This document shows, piece by piece, positions 1 through 5,837 of a stretch of DNA of 7,449 nucleotides (position 1 is the first letter of the stretch; each line of letters begins with the position of its first letter). The DNA is taken from assembly GCA_007133745.1 (NCBI GenBank), contig SLMC01000118.1, forward strand, positions 1 to 7,449. Direction: 5' to 3'. The notes beneath the pieces are model-generated. The model was not told the DNA's origin. It saw only the letters and a program-made list of their open reading frames with translations, and made no database searches. The position numbers were made by a program, and so were the translations under genes. The stretch comes from Kiritimatiellia bacterium (GTDB taxonomy: Bacteria; Verrucomicrobiota; Kiritimatiellia; UBA8416; SLMC01).

Positions 1-785
1 CGGGCTTCCTCGACGGAGACCGGACGTTCGAACTCGACGTTAAGCGCTTCGGCGTGTCCGTAAAAAACCGGAACGCGGACGCAGGTGGCGGAGACGCGGA
101 TGGAGTCGCTGCCGAGAATCTTGCGGGTCTCGAACAGCATTTTGGCTTCTTCGCTCGTGTAGCCGGGCATGGTGTCCTTGAGCCCGCCGATGCCGGGCAG
201 AACATTGAAGGCGATCTGGTGCGGATAGATTTCCGACAAGACAGGCGTGCCCCCCGCGTATTGCCGGATTTGCCGGTCCAGCTCGTCGATCGCCGACTGG
301 CCCGAGCCCGAGACGGACTGGTAGGTCGAGGCCACGAAACGCCGAATGCCTGCGGCGCGATGCAGCGGCCCCAGAACCGCAAGCGCGATGATCGTGCTGC
401 AGTTCGGGTTGGCGATTAAACCCTGATGCTGCTTGAGGGCCTCCGGGTTGACTTCGGGAATGACCAGCGGAACTCGGTCGTCCATCCTGAAGTCGTCGCC
501 GTTGTCGATGACGACGGCTCCGGCCTTGACGGCGTTCCATCCGTATTGCAGGGACGCGCCCTTGGCCCCTTCCGTGCCGGCGAAAAAGACGAAATCCAGG
601 CCTTCGAACGCGTTGGGCGCCGAAGCGGGCAGCACGTGAAAGGTTTGGCCCGCAACCGTTTCGTCGCGTTCCGACCGCGCGAGAATTCGGATTTCTTCCG
701 CCGGAAACTGCCGTTCCGCAAGAATTTTCACCAGTTCGGCGCCCACCGCGCCGATGCCGACCAGACCAATGCGATATTTCTTCAC
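1..785 (-). CDS. asd: Aspartate-semialdehyde dehydrogenase, C-terminus cut by window edge
   Basis: The enzyme reduces aspartyl-4-phosphate to aspartate-semialdehyde with NADPH, the branch point to lysine/diaminopimelate, threonine and methionine, in the cytoplasm. The 261 visible residues begin VKKYRIGLVGIGAVG, a Rossmann nucleotide-binding start. NPNCST at residues 126-131 holds the catalytic cysteine C129. QSVSGSG at 156-162 supplies the active-site glutamine, and RVPVFYGHAEAL (237-248) carries the substrate-binding arginine R237 and catalytic histidine H244, seven residues apart as in the family. About 70-80 C-terminal residues lie outside the window. The GTG start at 785-783 overlaps the leuB stop in GTGA, with GGAGGG about 9 bases upstream inside leuB, so the two genes are likely translationally coupled. 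leuB-asd linkage also occurs in Pseudomonas and Geobacter. The glycine loop is GxGxxG, one residue shorter than the usual GATGAVG. Identification is secure. Confidence 0.96.
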   Translation of the reverse strand, partial: MKKYRIGLVGIGAVGAELVKILAERQFPAEEIRILARSERDETVAGQTFHVLPASAPNAFEGLDFVFFAGTEGAKGASLQYGWNAVKAGAVVIDNGDDFRMDDRVPLVIPEVNPEALKQHQGLIANPNCSTIIALAVLGPLHRAAGIRRFVASTYQSVSGSGQSAIDELDRQIRQYAGGTPVLSEIYPHQIAFNVLPGIGGLKDTMPGYTSEEAKMLFETRKILGSDSIRVSATCVRVPVFYGHAEALNVEFERPVSVEEA

Positions 786-1846
786 GATGCCACGCCCTCC
801 GCGATCTTGTCGCCTACCTCCGTTGTGCTGAACCCCATTTTCCCGGCGCCCATGCTTTTCATGGTCGGGGTCACAGCCATGACGGACGCCTCGATAGCTT
901 TTGCGGCGTCGGTTTCGCCAAGCGTCTCCAGCATCATGGCGGCGGCGCAGATGGCCGCGAGGGGGTTAATGACGTTTTTCCCCGTGTATTTCGGCGCCGA
1001 CCCGCCAATGGGCTCGAACATGCCGACGCCCTCGGGGTTGATGTTGCCGCCGGCGGCGATGCCCATGCCGCCTTGCGTGATCGCGCCCAGATCCGTTATG
1101 ATGTCGCCGAACATGTTGCCTGTGACGATGACGTCGAACCATTCCGGGTTCTTGACCATCCACATGCAGGTGGCGTCCACATGGTAGTATTCGCGAGCGA
1201 TGTCCGGATAGTCCGCCTCGCCGATTTCATGGAAGGCGCGTTCCCATAGATCGTACACGTAGGTCAGCACGTTCGTCTTGCCGCACAGCGCCAGGGTTTT
1301 CTTTCTGTTGCGCTTGCGCGTATAGTCGAAGGCGTAGCGCAGGCAGCGCTCGACTTGCTTGCGGTTGTACACCATGCTCTGCACGGCCACTTCGTGCTCC
1401 GTGCCTTTCATGGTGAACCCCCCGATGCCCGTGTAGAGGCCGCCTGTGTTTTCGCGGACGACCACGTAGTCGATGTCTTCCGGCCCTTTGTCCTTTAAAG
1501 GCGTCTCCACGCCGGGATAGAGCTTGACCGGACGAAGGTTGATGTACTGATCCAGCTCGAAGCGCAGGCGCAGCAGGATGCCTTTTTCAAGAATGCCCGG
1601 TTTGACGTCCGGATGGCCGATCGCGCCGAGCAGCAGGGCGTCGAACGCGCGCAAATCCTGCGCGGCGGAATCGGGCAGCGCCTCGCCCGTGCGCAAATAG
1701 CGTTCGCCTCCGAAATCGAATTCGGTCGTTTCCACCGAAAATCCGTGCTTGCCGGCCGCCGCGTGCAATACTTTGACGGCCTCCGCCGTCACTTCCGGTC
1801 CCGTACCGTCGCCCGGCAGTACGGCAATGCGATAACTTTTGCCCAT
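782..1846 (-). CDS. leuB: 3-Isopropylmalate dehydrogenase (LeuB), possible NADP-type cofactor site
   Basis: The enzyme oxidises and decarboxylates 3-isopropylmalate to 2-oxoisocaproate in leucine synthesis, in the cytoplasm. The 354-residue length is normal. Landmarks in order: LPGDGTGPEV (10-19); the substrate arginines R95 and R105 in the stretch LRFELDQYINLRP; R131 and Y138 in VRENTGGLYTG; the catalytic lysine K190 in CGKTN; the metal-binding aspartates D225, D248 and D252, the last two in NMFGDIITDLGA; and the adenosine-binding loop GGSAPKYTGKNVINP (281-295). That loop has K286-Y287 where NAD-using LeuB has Asp-Ile; Lys-Tyr is the pair in NADP-dependent isocitrate dehydrogenase. I chose the ATG at 1846 because AAGGAG lies just before it and the protein then begins MGKSYRIAVLPGDG. 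An in-frame ATG at 1861 would add five residues but overlaps that ribosome-binding site. leuB is first in an operon with asd. A related tartrate or homoisocitrate dehydrogenase is less likely given the neighbour and ligands. Confidence 0.93.
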   Translation of the reverse strand: MGKSYRIAVLPGDGTGPEVTAEAVKVLHAAAGKHGFSVETTEFDFGGERYLRTGEALPDSAAQDLRAFDALLLGAIGHPDVKPGILEKGILLRLRFELDQYINLRPVKLYPGVETPLKDKGPEDIDYVVVRENTGGLYTGIGGFTMKGTEHEVAVQSMVYNRKQVERCLRYAFDYTRKRNRKKTLALCGKTNVLTYVYDLWERAFHEIGEADYPDIAREYYHVDATCMWMVKNPEWFDVIVTGNMFGDIITDLGAITQGGMGIAAGGNINPEGVGMFEPIGGSAPKYTGKNVINPLAAICAAAMMLETLGETDAAKAIEASVMAVTPTMKSMGAGKMGFSTTEVGDKIAEGVAS

Positions 1847-1850
1847 AAAT

Positions 1851-1856
1851 CTCCTT
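1851..1856 (-). promoter_or_regulatory. Ribosome-binding site of leuB
   Basis: The minus strand reads AAGGAG four bases before the ATG at 1846. This complements the 16S rRNA tail well and sets the leuB start. The alternative ATG at 1861 lies upstream of this motif and has no similar sequence before it. Confidence 0.7.
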
Positions 1857-1869
1857 GGCATCTGGCTTA

Positions 1870-1899
1870 ATTACAACAGAAACCGAACACCCTATCCAA
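1870..1899 (-). promoter_or_regulatory. Possible sigma-70-like promoter for leuB-asd
   Basis: On the minus strand a TTGGAT box (1899-1894) and a TGTAAT box (1875-1870) are separated by 18 bases. The -10 box matches TATAAT at five of six positions; the -35 box matches only three of six. Transcription would begin near 1863, leaving a leader of about 17 bases that contains the AAGGAG site. This fits the start codon at 1846 and would exclude the one at 1861. I saw no leucine-codon leader peptide or attenuator here. It is a motif match only. Confidence 0.35.
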
Positions 1900-1959
1900 G
1901 GCCCGCCCGGAAAGCAAGCGCGAAAAAAGACAAAATATTTTCTCCGTCAATATGGCATG

Positions 1960-2028
1960 GGGCGGCGTTCCGCCCTGCCTGACGGCAGGCAGGCGAGATC
2001 CCTCGCACACTTGGGTTGCGGATCCGCC
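1960..2028. repeat. Cluster of short hairpins between leuB and the binding-protein gene
   Basis: Four inverted repeats are packed into about 70 bases. GGGCGG (1960-1965) pairs with CCGCCC (1970-1975) over loop CGTT. CCTGCCTG (1974-1981) pairs with CAGGCAGG (1986-1993) over loop ACGG. GCGAG (1993-1997) pairs with CTCGC (2002-2006) over loop ATCC. GCGGATCCGC (2018-2027) is a perfect palindrome. The first two share bases, so they would compete. The cluster begins directly after the stop codon of the binding-protein gene on the minus strand and may protect or end that message. No T-run follows closely: the T-rich stretch on the minus strand (about 1940-1922) is some 20 bases further on. A classic intrinsic terminator is therefore not shown; a palindromic extragenic repeat is equally possible. 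Confidence 0.6.
2006..2019 (+). repeat. Intergenic repeat, copy 1 (CACACTTGGGTTGC)
   Basis: A 14-base sequence identical to 5415-5428. Both copies lie in gaps between genes, in the same orientation, and both run into GC-rich sequence able to form hairpins. This copy lies about 12 bases from the stop codon of the binding-protein gene. A small dispersed extragenic repeat family is the simplest reading. Two copies in one window do not prove a family. Confidence 0.55.
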
Positions 2029-2031
2029 GCC

Positions 2032-4245
2032 TCAGCCCTTACTTTCGTTGCCTTGCCTGCGGCCGAGCACGGCGGCAAGGGCGCCGACGAGGACGAGAGT
2101 GAAGAACCCGGCCAACGGCCAGCGGACGGGCGCGTTCCATTCGGCCTGGCGCCGCGACCGCTGCGTCGGGTCTAAGCGATGATATTTCATGACATTGTAG
2201 GAGACCTGGTGCGGCTTGACGTTGCGGTACCAGTCGTGGGCGAGCGTGTACGAGACCGGGTGATAGAGCCAGATGCAGGGCGCGTCGCGCTGAAGCAGGG
2301 CGGTCATGCGGTCGATGAGGGTTTGCCGTTCGGGCGTGTCGGTCATGGTTTTCATGTCCTGAAAGAGCGCGTCGTATTCCGGGTTGGCGTAGTTGGAGAC
2401 GTTGGGGCCGCCGGAATCGACGATGGCGTTGGGTCCGTAAAAGAGGAAGAGAAAATTTTCGGGGTCGGGATAATCGGCGAACCAGGCGCTGATGCCCAGC
2501 AGTTGCCAGTTGCCGTCGCGCCGTCTTTCGCGGAACCGGCTCAGTTCGGAGCCGCGTTCCTGCAGGCGAACGCCGAGTTCGCCGAGTTGGCGGCGCATCC
2601 AGTCGAAGAGCGAGCGGAAGTTGGGGTCGGCGCCGGAGGCGTGGTCGTAATGGAGCGCGAGCGGCCGGCCGTCGGCGTCGCGCCCGTCGGGGTAGCCGGC
2701 TTCGGCCATCAGGCGGCGGGCGGACTCGATCGGCTGGCGGGTCGGCCGTTGGCGGGCCGCATCCCATGCGTTGACGAACGGGTTGATTCCGGTTTCGCCG
2801 TCGCGGTAGCCGAAGATGCCGGGCGGCACGGGACCCTGGGCGGGGATGCCGCGTCCGTTCATGAAGATGTCCAGATATTCGTTGACGTCCAGTGCGATGG
2901 ACAGGGCTTGCCGCAGTTTCGCCTGTTCCGGGGTCAAGCCGCCGACGACGGGGTCTTTCATATTGAAGGCGATGTAGTAGAAGGCCGTTTGACGGGCGGC
3001 GACGAGGCGGACCCCTTTTTGGCGCATGGCGTCGGAGATCGAGGGGCCTTCGGTTGCGGATATCCGGACGGCTTGGTCGAAGACGTCGCCGATCGCGCCG
3101 AAACTGTCGGTATAGCCTTGCAGAAACTTGTGCCAGCCCGGAATGGATTCCTTTTCGAGGCGATAGACTTGGCGTTGGATGAAGGGAATGCGTTGGCCGG
3201 CGTCGGCCAGCAGGCCGTTGGCCTCGTCTTCGGGCATGCCCAGGGTCGGGTAGGTGGCTTCGCGCCAGTTCGGGTTTTTCCGCAGCACGATGGTTTCATT
3301 GGGCCGGAAGGTCTCGATCGCGTAGGCGCCGGTGCCGACCGGCCAGGTGTTCAGGGAAAAACCGGCCCGGCTCGCAGCGGGCAACGCGTAGAAATCGAGC
3401 GCTTCCCGGGGCATAGGCGCGAAGAAGGGGGTGCAGAGCCAGTAGAGGATTTGCGGGTACTTGCGTTTGAGCGTCAGGGTGAAGGTCAAGTCGTCCTCGA
3501 CGCGGACCCCGGGAAAATCGGGGGCCATGAGGTCGATAACGACAGGGTTGTCGCGTTCGTCCTGTTCGCGGTTGTAGGCGAGACCTGCGGCGGCCTGGCG
3601 GCGTTCGCGTTCGCGGTTCAGCGTTGTTTCCAAGTTCTGCCGGAGTTCGGTCAGTCCGTCGATATAAGGTTCCAGAATGCTAAGGGCCGGGGAATCGAGG
3701 CGTGGGTCGGCCAGTCGGCGGATTTGCAGCGCGTAATCTTCGGCGCGCAGTGCGCGGGTGGCTTGCGGGGAAAAATCGGAGGGTTGGCGGTGGCGACGAA
3801 AGGCGTGTCCGCCGACGTTCGCATAGGCGGATCGGCCGTCGGCGTCGCGCGCGAAACAGGGATGGTTCCGGTAGAGGATGCCGGGTTGCAACCGAATTGT
3901 GTATTCGACCCGGACGATCCGGTCGGAGGGCGGGTCGGGATCGGTCAGGCGGCCTTCGGCGTCGTAATAGACAGGCTCGGGAACGGATGCGGCGGTGAGG
4001 GGGACGATCTTGAAGGGGCGTTCGAGATAGTGATAGGTCAGAGGCGGCTCGCAGATTTGAGCGACAATCCGGAGTTCGTGGAGGAAATAGGCGGTGGCCG
4101 GATCCAGTTTCGAGGGCGGCCGGTTGTAGGAGCCGAAAAACGTTTCCGATTCGCTTTCGCCGGGACGATAGGGATCGTTGGAGCAGCCGGGTATCGCGAC
4201 GAGGCAGGCGGCGACGAGCGCAAAAATGATCGACAAGGTTTTCAT
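2032..4245 (-). CDS. Family-5 extracellular solute-binding lipoprotein (peptide type) with C-terminal membrane anchor
   Basis: This is probably the ligand-capturing component of an ABC importer of the OppA/DppA class; the ligand is unknown. From the ATG at 4245 it has 737 residues, longer than the usual 500-600. Residues 1-21 (MKTLSIIFALVAACLVAIPGC) form a lipoprotein signal with Cys21 as lipid site. Family landmarks follow: GTGAY at 304-308, LRQALSIALD at 444-453, GRGIPAQGPVPPGIFGY at 464-480 and WFADYPDPEN at 588-597. A charged, probably helical stretch rich in Arg and Glu lies near 198-232. Residues 709-728 form a hydrophobic segment followed by RRQGNESKG, which looks like a transmembrane anchor. 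The frame can extend to a TTG at 4314, but the signal peptide favours 4245, although no good ribosome-binding site precedes it. No permease or ATPase gene adjoins it. leuB downstream appears to have its own promoter, and the methyltransferase gene upstream is divergent. Confidence 0.9.
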   Translation of the reverse strand: MKTLSIIFALVAACLVAIPGCSNDPYRPGESESETFFGSYNRPPSKLDPATAYFLHELRIVAQICEPPLTYHYLERPFKIVPLTAASVPEPVYYDAEGRLTDPDPPSDRIVRVEYTIRLQPGILYRNHPCFARDADGRSAYANVGGHAFRRHRQPSDFSPQATRALRAEDYALQIRRLADPRLDSPALSILEPYIDGLTELRQNLETTLNRERERRQAAAGLAYNREQDERDNPVVIDLMAPDFPGVRVEDDLTFTLTLKRKYPQILYWLCTPFFAPMPREALDFYALPAASRAGFSLNTWPVGTGAYAIETFRPNETIVLRKNPNWREATYPTLGMPEDEANGLLADAGQRIPFIQRQVYRLEKESIPGWHKFLQGYTDSFGAIGDVFDQAVRISATEGPSISDAMRQKGVRLVAARQTAFYYIAFNMKDPVVGGLTPEQAKLRQALSIALDVNEYLDIFMNGRGIPAQGPVPPGIFGYRDGETGINPFVNAWDAARQRPTRQPIESARRLMAEAGYPDGRDADGRPLALHYDHASGADPNFRSLFDWMRRQLGELGVRLQERGSELSRFRERRRDGNWQLLGISAWFADYPDPENFLFLFYGPNAIVDSGGPNVSNYANPEYDALFQDMKTMTDTPERQTLIDRMTALLQRDAPCIWLYHPVSYTLAHDWYRNVKPHQVSYNVMKYHRLDPTQRSRRQAEWNAPVRWPLAGFFTLVLVGALAAVLGRRQGNESKG

Positions 4246-4455
4246 GGAGGGCATGCTGGCAAAAACGGGCCTGAAAGCCAAGAACGGAAATTTTGCTTGC
4301 AAAGCGTCGGTCAATCCTCACAATAGGGCGGCTAAAGGGAAGAGGCGTCTTTCAACGGCGTTGTTTCTGTTTTGTGGTTGCGTCGTTCCGGTTTTTCACT
4401 GGGATGGCGCCGAGGTGTTGTCCATGTCGGCCAGAGGCTATATTCGGAGGTGTTC
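4246..4455. other. Divergent intergenic region
   Basis: These 210 bases separate the divergent binding-protein (minus) and methyltransferase (plus) genes and should hold promoters for both. I found no convincing -35/-10 pair on either strand. The only notable structure is a small hairpin, TTTGC (4292-4296) with GCAAA (4299-4303). Short open frames here look like chance extensions of the neighbouring genes. Confidence 0.5.
4446..4450 (+). promoter_or_regulatory. Ribosome-binding site of the methyltransferase gene
   Basis: GGAGG stands five bases before the ATG at 4456. It fixes this start over an in-frame ATG at 4372, which would add 28 residues unlike any methyltransferase N-terminus and has no such motif before it. 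Confidence 0.75.
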
Positions 4456-5286
4456 ATGAGCGCTTTGCCGCCTGAAGCGGTGCGGGACGCCCATGTTTTT
4501 CGGCGTTCGCTGCCGATGCATATTAAATTGGACCGCATTGTCAGAGCCGTAGGCAAGACCGACGGGCTGACCTGTTTGGAAATCGGGATGGACAACGGGA
4601 TGATGAGCTATCATCTGCGCAAGACGGGCGGCACGTGGCACACGGTTGCGACCCACGAGGCCGCGGTGCGGTCGGCTCGCGCGCTGGTCGAGGAGAACGT
4701 GCATGTGTTGAAGAAGGAAGCGTTGCCGTTCAAGAAAAAGGTGTTCGACGTTGTCGTGGCGGTCGACATGCTCGCACGCGTGGAAAACAGCGATGCGTTC
4801 ATTGCGGAGTGTCACCGAATGCTGAAGCCGGACGGGCGGCTGGCGTTGACGGTGGCGAATCGCAAGACGGTGACGTTGATTCGGCCTTTGCGCAAATTGC
4901 TGGGCGGCTCGCGCGATAAAGGCGGCGTTCCGCATACGGGTTTCACGGAGTCGGATCTGTTTGTCATGCTCAAGAACGGGTTCGATGTGCATGGCATAAA
5001 CAAATTCAGACGTTTTTTCGTGGAATTCACGGATCTATGCGTTCAGGCGCTGGCCCGGCGCGCCTCGGCAAGCGGCGAGCATGCGGAGCGGAAGGTCATG
5101 CGCGTCTATTCGTGGGCGGCGCCGTTTTATTTCGTGGCCGCTCAACTGGACATGCTGCTGCTGCTGACGCGGGGCCACTATTTGATCGCCATTGCGCAGC
5201 GACGAGCCTGGCTGCCGCGGAAGACGCCGATTTTGACCGACGGCCGCACTATTTCAGAAGCCGTATTGAGTTCGATTCCGGGATGA
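4456..5286 (+). CDS. Class I SAM-dependent methyltransferase, degenerate motif I
   Basis: A 276-residue protein with a Methyltransf_11-like core. Residues 39-50 (TCLEIGMDNGMM) occupy the place of the SAM-binding motif I; the middle glycine of the usual ExGxGxG is Asp46. The segment after it (HTVATHEAAV, 62-71) lacks an obvious ribose-binding acid at the expected spot. KVFDVVVAVDMLARVEN (95-111) matches the usual FDVVxxxxVLEHV region, and ECHRMLKPDGRLALTVAN (118-135) is the typical strand-helix-strand end of the fold. The C-terminal part adds a hydrophobic stretch at about 219-246 (WAAPFYFVAAQLDMLLLL and onward), suggesting contact with the membrane or a hydrophobic substrate. The substrate is unknown. 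It is divergent from the binding-protein gene and separated by 224 bases from the next gene, so it may be transcribed alone. The fold is fairly sure; activity is less so because of the altered motif. Confidence 0.82.
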   Translation: MSALPPEAVRDAHVFRRSLPMHIKLDRIVRAVGKTDGLTCLEIGMDNGMMSYHLRKTGGTWHTVATHEAAVRSARALVEENVHVLKKEALPFKKKVFDVVVAVDMLARVENSDAFIAECHRMLKPDGRLALTVANRKTVTLIRPLRKLLGGSRDKGGVPHTGFTESDLFVMLKNGFDVHGINKFRRFFVEFTDLCVQALARRASASGEHAERKVMRVYSWAAPFYFVAAQLDMLLLLTRGHYLIAIAQRRAWLPRKTPILTDGRTISEAVLSSIPG

Positions 5287-5340
5287 GTTAACGTCTTAAC
5301 CACGCCGTCCTGCCGAAAAAAAACAAAAAACAGGATGCGT

Positions 5341-5421
5341 GATTGTTTGTGAGTGTGTGAGTGGGTGGGTGAGTGTGGGGTGAAAACTCACATACTCCCA
5401 AACCCGCATACCCACACACTT
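5341..5421. repeat. GT-rich/AC-rich imperfect foldback
   Basis: From 5339 to 5386 the plus strand has no C, and from 5383 to 5421 it has a single G. The halves are partly complementary: 5353-5370 pairs with 5402-5419 at 14 Watson-Crick and 2 wobble positions of 18, including an uninterrupted GTGTGTG/CACACAC end. An inner hairpin joins GTGAGT (5369-5374) to ACTCAC (5386-5391). The GT arm contains GTGAGTGTG twice (5349 and 5369) with GTGAGTGGG between (5357), which suggests growth by slippage. It lies downstream of the methyltransferase gene and upstream of the FmdB-like gene. It could act as an RNA hairpin in a read-through transcript or be a decayed repeat. No T-run follows, so it is not a standard terminator. 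Confidence 0.6.
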
Positions 5422-5439
5422 GGGTTGCAGGCGCAGCCC
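5415..5439 (+). repeat. Intergenic repeat, copy 2, with hairpin
   Basis: Positions 5415-5428 repeat CACACTTGGGTTGC from 2006-2019 exactly. Here GGGTTGC (5422-5428) pairs with GCAGCCC (5433-5439), with one G-T wobble, over loop AGGC, giving a 7-bp stem. It overlaps the AC arm of the adjoining foldback. A weaker stem follows at 5443-5457 (TTGTT/AACAA). Confidence 0.55.
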
Positions 5440-5510
5440 GCCTTGTTGCTTTAACAACGCTTCACCCGCAATTTCAGCGATAGAGTCAGAGTAATTGGGA
5501 GACGAGGCCT

Positions 5511-5828
5511 ATGCCGACCTACGAATACGAGTGCACTCGGTGCGGACACCGTTTCGAGCGTTTTCAGAATATGACCGATGCGCCGGTCAAACGCTGCGAG
5601 AAATGCCGATGCAAGGTGAAGCGGTTGCTGGGCACGGGGGCCGGCCTGATTTTCAAGGGGAGCGGTTTCTATCTCACCGATTATCGCAGTTCAGGCTATG
5701 CGGAGGCGGCTAAAAAGGACAAGCCGGAGTCGTCATCGTCGTCCGGCGACAAAAAGGAAGCGCCGAAAAGCGAGGTCGCGCCGAAGACCAAGGCAGAGAA
5801 TTCAACCGAAAAAAAGAAGAAAACATAG
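5511..5828 (+). CDS. FmdB-family zinc-ribbon protein
   Basis: A 105-residue protein of the FmdB family, named after a putative regulator of formamidase genes; the general role of the family is unclear. It starts MPTYEYECTRCGHRFE, the family signature, with zinc ligands expected at C8, C11, C29 and C32; an extra cysteine sits at C34. GAGLIFKGSGFYLTDYRSSGY (44-63) is the second conserved block. From about residue 64 the tail is low-complexity, rich in Lys, Ser, Glu and Ala and ending KKKKT, probably disordered, as is common in long FmdB proteins. The ATG at 5511 is set by the conserved N-terminus; GAGG at 5504-5507 is a modest ribosome-binding site. Its TAG stop lies inside the ribosome-binding site of the next gene, so the two are likely co-transcribed and possibly coupled. 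A DNA-binding or small metal-dependent regulatory role is only inferred from the fold. Confidence 0.92.
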   Translation: MPTYEYECTRCGHRFERFQNMTDAPVKRCEKCRCKVKRLLGTGAGLIFKGSGFYLTDYRSSGYAEAAKKDKPESSSSSGDKKEAPKSEVAPKTKAENSTEKKKKT

Positions 5829-5832
5829 GAGG
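5827..5832 (+). promoter_or_regulatory. Ribosome-binding site overlapping the upstream stop codon
   Basis: AGGAGG lies five bases before the ATG at 5838 and shares AG with the TAG stop (5826-5828) of the FmdB-like gene. Ribosomes ending on the first gene would sit on the start region of the second, which favours coupled translation. Confidence 0.75.
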
Positions 5833-5837
5833 CGATT

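Noticed and set aside
426..1187. A 253-residue plus-strand open frame across asd and leuB
   Set aside because: It spans the junction of two well-identified minus-strand genes and has no domain of its own.
4245..4314. TTG start at 4314 for the solute-binding protein
   Set aside because: It would put 23 residues before the lipoprotein signal peptide, which normally begins at the start codon.
2179..4326. A 715-residue open frame on the plus strand opposite the solute-binding protein gene
   Set aside because: The minus strand has clear family motifs, a lipoprotein signal and a natural C-terminus. The plus-strand product is Gly/Val/Arg-rich with no recognisable domain, as expected for the complement of a GC-rich gene.
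4439..4444. TATATT as a -10 box for the methyltransferase gene
   Set aside because: A transcript from it would begin after the GGAGG site and leave almost no leader, and no good -35 box lies at the right distance.
5287..5300. GTTAA/TTAAC hairpin right after the methyltransferase stop as its terminator
   Set aside because: The stem is five AT-rich pairs and no T-run follows, so it is too weak to call.
5316..5330. A-rich run as a terminator T-tract for minus-strand transcription
   Set aside because: No stable GC stem stands directly before it on the minus strand, and the genes on both sides are on the plus strand.
5361..5382. G-quadruplex in the GT-rich tract
   Set aside because: Only three runs of three or more G occur (GGG, GGG, GGGG); a standard four-run quadruplex is not present.
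5443..5484. Promoter for the FmdB-like gene (TTGTTG and GATAGA boxes)
   Set aside because: The spacing is about 30 bases rather than 16-18, and other pairings in the gap match poorly. No promoter can be supported from sequence alone.
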